Source: Kappaphycus alvarezii (lineage: Eukaryota > Rhodophyta > Florideophyceae > Gigartinales > Solieriaceae). Taken from it: DNA of 64,000 nt. A program made the position numbers and the translations under genes. The stretch lies in NCBI GenBank assembly GCA_002205965.3, contig NADL03000664.1, positions 186,001 through 250,000 on the forward strand, written 5' to 3'. Shown in pieces: positions 46,206 to 56,527 of the stretch. Numbering within the stretch: the stretch's first letter is position 1; each line of letters starts with the position of its first letter. Under the pieces are notes generated by a model. It ran no database searches. It saw nothing but the letters and a program-made list of their open reading frames with translations, and was not told the DNA's origin.

Positions 46206-47528
46206 TGCAGAACAGTCGTCGCGATATCAATTTCGCATGGGTCTCAATCACCCCAGAGGTTGACTTACAAGGCGCGGCGAAAGAGTCGAAAGCAAGCGGA
46301 ACAAAGTGAAAACCGAGCTTTGGAAAAGTAGCGTCGGGGTCAGGTTAAACGCAGCTCTCACTGAGCGGTCGAAGGTCTTCACCTTGTCGCGTAGGCCGAT
46401 TCGGCTGCCCCGCAAGGTGCCAATGCAGCTTGTTTGAGGTAAGATCGGGCCATGGGATTGCGAATGGTGACATCATATGCGATTTGCGTCGGCGCATCGA
46501 GCGTGTCAGTAGGTTCCGGTCCACATTGGACGAGGATGTCGGCTGGCCGGAGGTCTGTACCCGGCACAAGGTTGGGAACTTCTTGTCTGTGAGCAAGACC
46601 GGCAGGTCGGAACATGTCGGTCGTAAGGAGGTTCCGGAGGAAGTTGTGTCGGGTAGCGGCGTTGTATCCTGAGGTGCAACTCGAAGCATGGTCGCCTTGG
46701 CGTCCATGTAAGCGAGACAGTGGGAGCAAACAAGGGGAATTGAGAGTGGAAAACAGGGAGGTCGAGGTGCCGGCGAAGCATGATAGACCAGACCTCGGGG
46801 GAAACATGAGTAGCCTTGGAGGGATGCGCAATGAGCCACGCGTAGGCGCATGGATTGAGCAAGGAATTACGTCTCGCGCGAAGGCGAATGGAAACCTGTG
46901 TGTCGGGCAGGTCGTGGTTGAGCTGTCCATATGTCCTCTTCCCATAGCTTGGAAGCCGCCGAATTGTGAATGGCCTGAAATAGAAAGTGGTGTGGTCTTT
47001 CAGGTCGCATTGCTAGGGCTTCGGGCTCCAAGTGTCCGAGAGAGTAGGACTGGGGGTTTCGAAGTTCTTCTTGTAGACGTAGGGGCTGGAAGGGGGATTC
47101 AAGCGCGGTGGCCACGAAGCGCATTGCAGGTCGTGCGCATCGCATAGAACTCGGCAGGGCGTTCGGGTGTCGCAGGGTGCGGACTCGATGAGGCTGGCCG
47201 CATATGAGGAATGCAGGGTGAGGGCTAGGGACGTAAAGCCATGCCCGCCAAGGCGAAAGGGGAGGCGAACTTGGCGGATGCTCTGAGTGGTAAGGGGCAC
47301 GGAATTGAGCCTCGAATAGGCTACCATTTGGGACTTGTCAAACTCCTTGGCGAGCGGGTATGCAATGGGCGGGGGGGTGAGCCGGAAAGCGTGTTGCACT
47401 TTGCAAGCCGATGCGCAGAGTCTGTGGAGGTGAAAGGCGGTGCGAGGGTGAGGCAGTTTGAGCAGGGTTGCGAGCATGTTGTCGCAGAGGTCTTTTACTT
47501 TGCAACGTTGCACATTTGGACTGTACAC
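46206..47528 (-). mobile_element. RLE-type retroelement fragment, copy D
   Basis: Minus strand: LPHPRTAFHLHRLCASACKV (~47395-47455), LPFRLGGHGFTSLALTL (~47230-47285; thumb-like region shared with copies A and E), then RPADILV and QIAYDVTIRNP (~46450-46555; nuclease-like core) and FHFVPLAFDSFAAPCKST (~46250-46305). Catalytic RT motifs are missing, so this is a 5'-truncated copy. Frames change several times. Confidence 0.7.
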
Positions 47529-47857
47529 CAGTGATAAATGATGAAAACACTCGCTACTGTATTGTGGCTAACGTTTTATTTTTTTGTATTTTGATTATTT
47601 TTTAATCTTTGGATATCGCGGTATGTACGGTACCGTAGCTAAACCAAGGGACGCTACAAACCGGGGCGCCTACTGTACAGTATATAAACCGACTCGGGCC
47701 AATGCGGATGGAGGAACAATAATTTTTTATTGCATTAGTATTCGGGGTCCAGTGCAAGAAGGTAAAGGTAAGGGAAGCTTCTTATCTCCACGGCCATTCT
47801 ACCCGTCCTTTTTTAATTAAATTTTGCGCCTCTTTTCTGTTCCCCTCTTATGGGTAG
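47529..47857. other. Spacer upstream of an unidentified coding stretch
   Basis: AT-rich, with TACTGTACAGTATATAAACC near 47672-47691; the TATATAAA could be a core promoter for the plus-strand frame starting at 47858, but this is unproven. Confidence 0.3.
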
Positions 47858-48662
47858 CAACAGTGCAGTCGTCTCAGCTTTTCAAGGCGTCTTCGGGAAG
47901 CTTCGTCGAGGTGTGCGCCTGCTTACAAGACGAGGGATGAAGTCGATCCGAATATGGAATGCATCTTGGATGCAACTGATTCTAGACTGGCGCCAAATAA
48001 GGCGTGGATGATGCTCGTTGTTCGCTCTAGCAGGGCCAACTGCGCGAGAAAGTGTTTTGAGCTCGCGACGGGGGAAGACTGGAGTTTTATGAGTGGTTAC
48101 AAGCAGCTCGACGATATCCGTGCGGCTGCACGAACTCGGGGAGTGTCCGTGAACGTGTATCACTCTGAGATCGATGACGTGGTAGCTGATGTGGATCCGG
48201 TAAAAGGTCGTACGATCAGTCTTGTACATCGTGACGGGCACTATGATCTTGGGTTCATCTAGCGTGGGATGACGTTCGAGGGGACCGACAGGCGATTCCA
48301 ACGCGTGAGCATGTCCTCGAATCGAGGCTGCCCCGGAATACCCGAATGAGTGCGATGTTAAAGGTTGGAAGCAATGGTTCTTTGCAGCGGACTCAAAAAT
48401 AAAAGGTGCGTCTGGTTGGTCATCTTGGACGGACAGGTGGGCGAATCTTAACGAGATCTTTGGCGACCACAATATCCGTCGCCACCTTGCGGGTCCGCCC
48501 GTTGACCAAGACGATGAGCGCTTGCACCAGCTCCCTGGGTGGGCCGATTATCATCGCACTGCCGTTCGCGTGAATTATAAGAACCAATACGATTTTTACA
48601 TCCTCCCGTCTTCTTTTCGCGAGCACACCACCAAGCAAAGCTGGGGCGATATATATACTTGA
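47858..48662 (+). pseudogene. Unidentified protein-coding stretch (three frames)
   Basis: Frame 2 is open from 47858 with an ATG at 47954 and reads KCFELATGEDWSFMSGYKQ, then RGVSVNVYHSEIDD and HRDGHYDLGF before TAG at 48260. The next frame reads DDVRGDRQAIPTREHVLESR, and a third (48309-48662) has GWSSWTDRWANLNEIFGDHN and YKNQYDFYILPSSF, ending at TGA 48660. The high content of Trp, Tyr and acidic residues, and the smooth hand-over at each break, argue for one real protein of at least 230 residues with two one-base shifts. A Cys-rich segment followed by VNVY and a GHYDL motif faintly recalls papain-like/OTU peptidases; I would not rely on that. It could be cellular, transposon or virus-derived. 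Confidence 0.35.
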
Positions 48663-49744
48663 GTTAGGCGACGAAGGCGCTCGAATGTACAACACCTTTG
48701 CGAAGAGGACATATTTGCCACAGCGTTATGTCTTTGTCGCAGACGCTATAATTGACCGATGCAGAAGGTATCAATGAGGCGGTTCAGTGGAGCCGGAGCT
48801 CCAACTGCATTCTTAGGATATAGCGTCAAACAAGTTCTAGCGAAGAACTTGATAGATTTGAAATCAATTCATTTCGTTTTCGGTTTGATCGAGGCTGAAC
48901 ACGCCTGAAGTCACTAATGCGATCAGGGCGTATTTTCCGCGGTGGAATTTTCGTTTGACCGAGGTCCGGACGTGGATGGTTTTGCAGGTCCGGCGGAAAG
49001 GCAGCTTTGCTGTCTGCTGTGGGGCCTCGTTTTGGAGTGCGAAAGCGCGTCGCAGAGACAGCTGCAGGACTTGCTTACATTGCCAAAGTACGAGGCTGTC
49101 GCAGTATCGCGTCCTCCTGGAGTCGAATGATGGGCACCAATGGACGAGACAAGATCGGGACAGGGTAACGTCAGCATCAATGACTATTGTATGGCGCTTG
49201 ATCCGTTTGGCGGTTATTCTGTCCCACTTTATTGCAACAGACACATGTCACTAGCTAGATTGCATCACACTTGACACCACACTAGATTTTAATCACAAAT
49301 CAAAACTATGAACATGCACAGAACTGCTACAGTATTCGTGTTAGTCACAAAATGTTGCATAAATAGTAATTACGTAGCGGACAACTACGGTAGTTGCAGT
49401 GTGCGCAGATCAAGCCCTGGTACGCACAGTTCTGAATCCCGCTCGGATTGAAGCGCTATCAAACTGGCGGGGGCGACTATAAAAGGCCTCCCGCTCCGGC
49501 AGGATGTTACTCACAAGCGAGACACAGCAGAGTGAGATGCCCACTGTGATTTGGACTTTTTCCTCCGGCGTTCCATCCTATTCAATTTGCTTCCGTTTCA
49601 TCGAATTCGCATTTCGTATTCCTGTCATTGGCCTTTCCTTGTTCTATTCTGTCGTACCACTTCTCCTTGCTCACTTAATCGCTCGCAGTTCTGACAGCCA
49701 AAGTCATTTCGAGCAAGACCTACAGTCATCAACACAGGCGAACT
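48663..49744. other. Unassigned
   Basis: Minus-strand open frames at 48864-49244 contain no recognised motif. A TATAAAAG box at 49478-49485 precedes an ATG at 49504 whose ORF soon runs antisense into copy E of the retroelement, so a functional gene is doubtful. Confidence 0.3.
49478..49485 (+). promoter_or_regulatory. TATA-box-like sequence
   Basis: TATAAAAG in a GC-rich setting (GGGGGCGAC before, GCCTCCCGC after), 19 bp before ATG 49504. It matches the consensus well, but only the sequence supports it; there is no identified gene downstream. Confidence 0.25.
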
Positions 49745-51490
49745 GTGAACCTGGTAGAGGAGCGGATGCTCGACGAAGGCGACGATCCCAACTTCCTTAC
49801 AGAAGCGGGCGAGAATATTGCGGAGGACGTGATTTCGACGACTCATGCCGTCTTCGCATTTGCAGGTCAAAGCGTTTTGGCCGCTTGTATCTAAGACGGG
49901 TGCGAAGTCGGCCGAGCGCCTAGAGCATACCGTACAACGAGTGGATCCGGGGATAGCGCGATACCGAGACGGATAGTCAGGCGACCTTCCACGCAGCGAA
50001 GGCCATGTAAGTACCGTGGTGGGAGTGACGAAGCAGAGAGAAAACGGAAGGGGAGGATATGCGCATGGAGAGGAGACGTGCTCGGTCGGGTGCTGCTGCG
50101 GACAAGAACAACCTGTCAGACTTCAAAAGCATGAGTTCAGTTGTGATCGCTGACTAGAGACTTTCACCGAGGACTGGCGAGGAACCACGCTCGAAAAGGG
50201 CCGTAGCTGTAAGCGACGAAAACAGCTGCGTGTGGCGGGAAGATGGGAGCAGGATTGCAGACCGGTGGACCTCTTGCAAGTGGAGGTCCTGGGAAAGGGC
50301 CGGCAGGTCGGAGATAAGGCGGAAAGAATAGATTACCGATGCTAAGTAAGCAGCCACGGTAATGTCTGAAGTTTGCAGGAGACTCAGACCGCCCATTGAG
50401 AACGGGAGAGGCCTAAAACCAGGCCGATCCAGGCAGGGCAATTGCGATTGGTGGAACGCTTCCGACTGCTTCTGATCGAAGCTCGCGGAGGGAACCGCAT
50501 ATTGAGTGGGGCGAGGCTTACGCAGCAAGTGCATGACCCCAAAGGCAATGGCGCAGAATCGGTAGAGATGGAAGGTCGAATGCGCATCGTCCAGAGCTTG
50601 GAGAGATTGGAAGATACGGTCCACGGTGGTTTGACGCTCAGTGGAGAACTCGGAAACAAACGTGTCCTAGCACAGTGAATTCGAGGGGGTTGAAAAGGGA
50701 CAGGGCAGTGACAGAGGGGGGAATGATGGGGTAGTTTACTTCGTCGTCTCACACTTCTAGCGAGGGGAATCTAAATGCAAAGGGATATGGAAAGGGGAGA
50801 AACCGTTCACTTGGGGTTTAGAAACGTTTAACTGGAACCCGAGTGGACCTCTTTCGAACTGGATGAAACGGATGGCGGCGTCGGCTCGGGAACAAGGAAG
50901 GAAAATGTTACCTTCATCTGCATACGAAGCATTCAGGGCAGGTGGGAACTCTTCCTGTAGCGCGAGCATAAGATGATGAGGAGCCAGGGCCAAGAGCAAG
51001 GGACCAATGGGATCACATTGCTGAGAGTCCTGAGAGCTACAGACATAGTAGGGACCGAAAGCAAGCTCTATAGGAGCACCCTGACAGGAGTGTACCTACC
51101 TTAGTAGGCCTGGAGCATACGTATTTACGCCTTCAGCAAGGCGCTGACGAGAAATACGATTGATAGCGTTTTGTGCGTCAATCTGAACCCACACGTGGTC
51201 GTGGAAATCTGGGCGCTAGGAAGGACGACGCACGGAGTGATTGATCGCATCGGGACCGATTTTGACGCCGACCTCCAGCTGATGGGGAAAAAGATATGAG
51301 CGAAGGACGGGGGAGGCATTACGGGCCCGAGAGCCTAGAAATTAGTGGCCGAAAGAGAAGCCCGACATCGATAGGACTTCTCCGTTTGGTTTCGCCAGCG
51401 TAGAGAGGTGGACTCCGCAAAAGTACGGGCGGGATGCGACCGGAAGCTCGCCGTTGAAGCAGAGCTTAAGAACCTTCGAAAGAGCACGAA
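49745..51490 (-). mobile_element. Retroelement copy E (reverse transcriptase, degenerate)
   Basis: The sister of copy A, collinear over about 1.7 kb: ALVTCKCEDG-like knuckle region with MSRRNHVLRNILARFCKEV (~49785-49850), FDQKQSEAFHQSQLPC (~50435-50485), GGLSLLQTSDITVAAYLAS (~50340-50395) and the palm motif SYADEGNIFLPC (~50900-50935). The catalytic YADD is YADE here. It stops upstream before RT motif 1, so it lacks the 5' part, and downstream just after the knuckle, as copy A does. Confidence 0.75.
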
Positions 51491-54400
51491 GTGTGGTCAA
51501 GCTCGATTCTGTGAGATAGTAACTGATAGATGGGTTGATATCGTACTACTCAGCTTGAGGTTCTGCCAATCCCTTGTGGGTGACATTTTCTGAGTTGTGG
51601 TTCTCCTGCTCCCTCATGGGTTCCACTATTGTTATAGTCCGATTTTTAAAGATAGTTTTAGAGTAGAAGCATTTCAGGGCTCAAGATCCAAGCTTCATAC
51701 TGTCTTCGTCTACTTAATTGCCGGTCAGGAGGTAATCAGATAAAGGCAGACATCCAAGGAAGGATCCGACTACCGACCAGAAGTTCAGAACCTCGACTCT
51801 GAAATATCGCCAGTGAGTTGAGTGCCCGTGGCTGGCCACAGCAATTTCTAAGTGATCACTCCGCGGATCAACACACGACGCACCCAGCGCACCGACCCGC
51901 CGCTTCGATCACCGCTAGTAATGAACTGTGTCTGAACGATAGAGTAAGATATGAAGTGCAGTGTGTGTATCCAGTATACACAGGCAGTGATCACAAAGAT
52001 GAAGTCTCTAGAGTTTTCAGTGTAGACAGAGAGTTAAGTCTTAAGTGCAGAAAGCGTACACACTAAAAGGATGCGATCGATTACATGAAGTCATGGTCCA
52101 TATATTATCAGCGGGTGCCACTCGAAATGTCAGAGCGGCCGGATATTTTCGTCCAATCCATCCCCACAGCATGCATTTTTTCATCCGATGACCGCGCATG
52201 ACATTATGTTCCACTTGATGTCTGAATATACTACGATTCGACACGCCGCCAGAAAAAATGGTTGTTTCTATTATATAGGTCGCTAATTTTCGACAGTTCA
52301 GACGACCCAGCAGAGGAAACGCAACGCAATCCTCTCCGAATACAGCGACCCCTCCCGGCACGTTCACTTGCATTTCATTCCTGTCGCATTTGAAACATTC
52401 GGCCCGATTTCTCGCATTCTCGACATGTACTCCACGCAATATAATGCCCCGCCACCCCCGTTCTTTCGCTGTTCCTGCAACTGGAAGCCCACTCTTTCTC
52501 AACATAAGCCACTATCCCGGCCTCTCCGAGCTGATGAAGGCCTTCTCTTTGGACTAAAAAGGATTTTTCTCTTCTTTAATCAGAAGCATAATCTCTACCT
52601 TTAAAATATACAATTCGAAACTCCAACTATATTCGCCTGCGCAGATGGTTTTGGAGGCCTCGCTGACTTTTACGGCTCTTATTGGTAATATGATCGTATT
52701 ACACCACCTGTGATAATTACTTTGGTCGCAGCTAGAAGATAACATAGAATGTGAATATTTGGCAACGCGGTGCAAGGGCAAAAAGCAATCATAGAGTCCT
52801 CTTTTCATGACCATTTTCCAAAAATACTACCAAATTTAGTCACAGTCTACCGAAAACTTTTTCCAAGTACGATCGGCTGACATTTTTTGAGCCTCTTTAT
52901 TACCTTTTTAATTGCTATTACGCGGATTCTAATCAGAAATGAACGGAATTGTCTTCTGCCCCTTTACATCATCAATACATTAGTACTACCATGATTTAAT
53001 TAATCTGCACTGAGCGGACCATTTATTTCTCTCTGGACTTTTGTCTGAGTGGGTCTCTGCGGAAGTAAATTTCTGGCTTAAGTATTCATAAATAACCCAC
53101 CTAAAGAGAATGTTGCTTAGACCGTTGAGATTCTTTCCATTCAGTAGAACAGTAATTTCAACTTTGACCATATAAAGTTTTTGATGAAACCTTGTTTTCC
53201 TGCACATATCCATATGGTCGATTTGCTTATAGAAAGTGACGTAATTGACGCATCTAATAATTGGATCGTACTTAAATTATGGTACTTTAATATTTTGGTA
53301 CTTGAACATCTCACTAAGAAAAGAAAGAGACCTATTCACTCCTATAGCTGCTTCAAAAGAAATACTTCTGAGCAATTATCTAAATTTGGCCATCATTTTC
53401 TATATTTTGGCCTCTTAAAGCTGATAATTGACATTTACTATATTTTGGCATCTTAAGCTGATAATTGAAAGTAAAATCTTCCATTATCCATTATCCACCT
53501 ATTTTAAAAGTTGGTAAAACCATAAACAACATAAACTTACCCTCATATTTTCTTTTTTCCCCAACCGAGCAGCAGAAAGCTTATTGGAAATTTTCTCTTC
53601 GCTATAAAAATAGTTTTAAGCTCCTGAACGACGAAATAGTCTTATCTTGTATGGCTTTAAGAGCGCTTTCTTCGCGGCAATATCAAAATGAGGAAAGGTA
53701 TGATGAATAATGGTCATTGTTGAAACCGGTGTCGCCGCCATAATATGTTTATAGATTCGTTTCAAACTCTGTAACATTGTCTATCAGACAGATGTACCTA
53801 TATGAGAACAAAGTTTAGTAATATTTTTTAATTTATTTACTGTTATATTTGCCGTGGCATACTTTCAACAGTAGTAGGGCTCGATAAATACAAACTTTTC
53901 GGTGATTTTAATGCTGTTCGGGGTAAGAATCAGCATTTTGACCGGCTTATAAGAAATACTTGTACCAAGTACAAGAGACATAGAATATAAATAGCATGAA
54001 ATTTAGGGTCGGGAATTTTGACATGTGGAAAAATTATTGAAAGGGAGGTACACATATTTCACTCGAAATAATTACCATAAAATGAACATGGACATATCAA
54101 AATTTACATGTACCATGAGCAATGAAAATTAAATTTTAGCAGGGAATATCTGGCAAATGTTCCTGGTACATTTTAAATATGATTTAAAAAAAGAAATGTA
54201 CTTTTACCAAACGGCAAGACCTGTAGCCTAGTGCAACAATTGGTACATCATGAGATCCAACTCACGGTCCGATGACAACATGTGCACGCTAAAAACACAC
54301 GAAAAAATATGTGACTCAGAGAAAAAAGGGACTTTTGTTAGGATTCTGGTTCTAGAATGATAGCTGTATTGGTTATACTTAAATATATATCTTCTCCAAC

Positions 54401-54542
54401 TCAGCAGTGGGAATAGCTTTCGTATCTAAGATTTCGATAGGCGAGGAGTCCCTAGACGTTATATATTGAATTAAATGACCAAGCAGCAATACCAAGAAAT
54501 ATGCGATAAAGATTTCTCTGACGTCTAAGCACATCTTTATTA
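51491..54542. other. Unassigned AT-rich 3 kb
   Basis: The largest ORF, 52041-52505 (-, 154 codons, TTG start), has no recognised domain. A 38-bp tandem duplication (CTATATTTTGGCCTCTTAAA / CTATATTTTGGCATCTTAAG, each followed by GCTGATAATTGA) lies at about 53399-53475. Minus-strand pieces near 52600 and 53150 both read KVEI after a Tyr, hinting at a duplicated segment. Nothing else is supported. Confidence 0.4.
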
Positions 54543-56527
54543 TTATTCTTCTAAAGACTCAACCAAATTGTCCTCTTCATTGCATAGAAAAAAGTCGCTA
54601 AACTCTTCGACAGATGCAATCTTTTTCTTTCCATCACTAGGAGCTGGATAGTTTTTTTTTGGTATCATAATGACGTTGTTGAATGATGATGTTGAGAGAC
54701 GATTTCGAAAAATACTGCAAATTCTCCCAGATATACTGAAAACGCTTTCGTTATCAATCTGGGTAGCAAGAATGCACAAGAAGAACCTGCAAATCTTTGC
54801 AACTGTAGAAAACAAAGCGTCCCTCTCTCGTAAACACTAAAGTTTGTTATGTTCTTTTGAATACTTCTCCATCCTAAACATTCTCAGTTCGGCTCTCATT
54901 AAGAAATTCATATTTCTTTCCTCAGCTCCTGACTAGATATGTACACAACATTTTAAATAACGCCATCTTCTGCACATTTGTTTGGCTCTCGTGAAAGGAG
55001 AGCTGAAACGTCGCTCGATTCCGTTGATTTCTTCTTAGCGCTCACCAAAAAAGGAGTGATTACTTGTTCGTCATAATTCTTTTCTATTTTTTTATTTTTG
55101 CGTGGATCAGACTCGTGCAAAATCATCAAAGTTGACTTCATACTTTTCAAGATAGGGTCAGAAACAACAGATACATATTGATGAGTATATATGCCGTCTA
55201 AATTTTTAACTTTGAAGAATGGATGAAGTGGTTCATAGAATGTTTCGCAAACTGCAAAAGACATCTCAGACTTCAACATTGCAATTGTTCCATCATCTTC
55301 ATCTCTTGGAGCAGAATGTACAGTCTGGCAGTTTTTTGAGGTCTGTGTTACACAGAAAAAATTCCTTATTCGAATCAATAACTGAACAAAACTTCTTCCA
55401 GATTTTCAAAGTCAGAAAAACGAGATGCTCCAACAAATTAACCACGCATTCAAACACATCCCGAATTTCTTCTGTCGGAACTCTTTTCCGTAGATTTTGA
55501 TCTTTCTGAAAACCAAAGCACTTTGCCAAAACTTTTTTTTATTTCATCATTATCCTCAACATTACGATTACGGTCACAAATATCGTCCTTACAGGTGTAG
55601 GGATTCAGTCTTTCTTCCTTCCATTCTTTCTTAAAGGCCTTGTACTACGACTTTCTTCCATTTTATGGCTATTGGGTCAATAAAATACAACTTTTAAGGG
55701 GCTTGCGAATATCAGTGAATGATTTCAATGGAAGGCCATTGCAAACTTCACTTTACATTGCTGCGTCGCATGCGCTTACAATGACATGCGCAAAGCAGGC
55801 AGAACTAAAGAATTCATTGGTATCGGTTGCTTCGAAAGAAGATTGAGCACGTAATGCATTGGTACAAATTTTGAAATTGGCACTACCATCTTTCACGCAA
55901 GAGATGACTTTGTTCGTAAGATTGAATTTCTGCAATTGATCGAAAAGCATGGTAATCAACTATCACATTCAATAAGAGCGAATTGAACGTGCACTTGCTC
56001 ATTACACTTACCAAGTCCATGCGAAATAAGGTCAAAAATATCCTGGAAATCTCATCTCACCCCAAGGTCAAATGATATATACACTGAATCCAAGGGAGAA
56101 AGTCTCGGCCTTACTACGTTGTCGTCAACTTCTTTTGTAAAAAATGTAACAATTTTCTGATTGAGCAGTTTCCTGTTCGGGATAGACACTCTAGGATTGC
56201 TGCCGTGGAATAATCGAAGGAATTGTGGATGCTCAGCAAAAAAAGTAATAAAACCGCCCCTGTTACCATAAGCACAATATGTCTGTTGTTTTCGCTAGTT
56301 GCAGTAGATGATCGGCTGTATTTTTGAGGTTTCACGAGAATTGCTTGCATTTTTTCCTGCTTATTACTCGGACGCTTTTGAGTTCCAAAGTTTTCTTCTT
56401 CGAACTGGTTCATCAATCCTGGATGGTGGTCCTTGAGATGGCGGCGAAATTGGTTTGTTCCTGCATTTTTTTGAACATTACTATTACCTCTATTTATTTT
56501 TATTTGTAGCTGTCGCTGCGTTTTCAT
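54543..56527 (-). pseudogene. hAT-family transposase 2, degenerate
   Basis: Read from 56527 downward: a BED-like finger remnant (NAGTNQFRRHLKDHHPG, ~56400-56460), an RNase-H-like insert FNLTNKVISCVKDGSANFKI and CTNAL (~55855-55930) followed by CFAHVIVSACDAA (~55756-55800), mid-protein frames 55299-55529 and 54953-55378, and the C-terminal dimerisation domain FFLCILATQIDNESVFSISG then RNRLSTSSFNNVIM (~54660-54790; family form IPATSxxSERVFSxxG). Frames change between blocks. It is AT-rich and unlike hAT 1, so a separate lineage. The terminal motif AAAAGTACATTT occurs inverted at about 54195 and 57065, outside the ORF. Confidence 0.75.

Noticed and set aside
47882..48472. 196-codon minus-strand ORF
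   Set aside because: Shadow of the more coding-like plus frames in the same interval.
49504..49923. Gene driven by the TATAAAAG at 49478
   Set aside because: The ORF has no domain and its second half is antisense to retroelement copy E; the TATA match alone is weak evidence.
52041..52505. 154-codon minus-strand ORF as a gene
   Set aside because: TTG start, no motif, no neighbours; kept only as a note within the unassigned interval.
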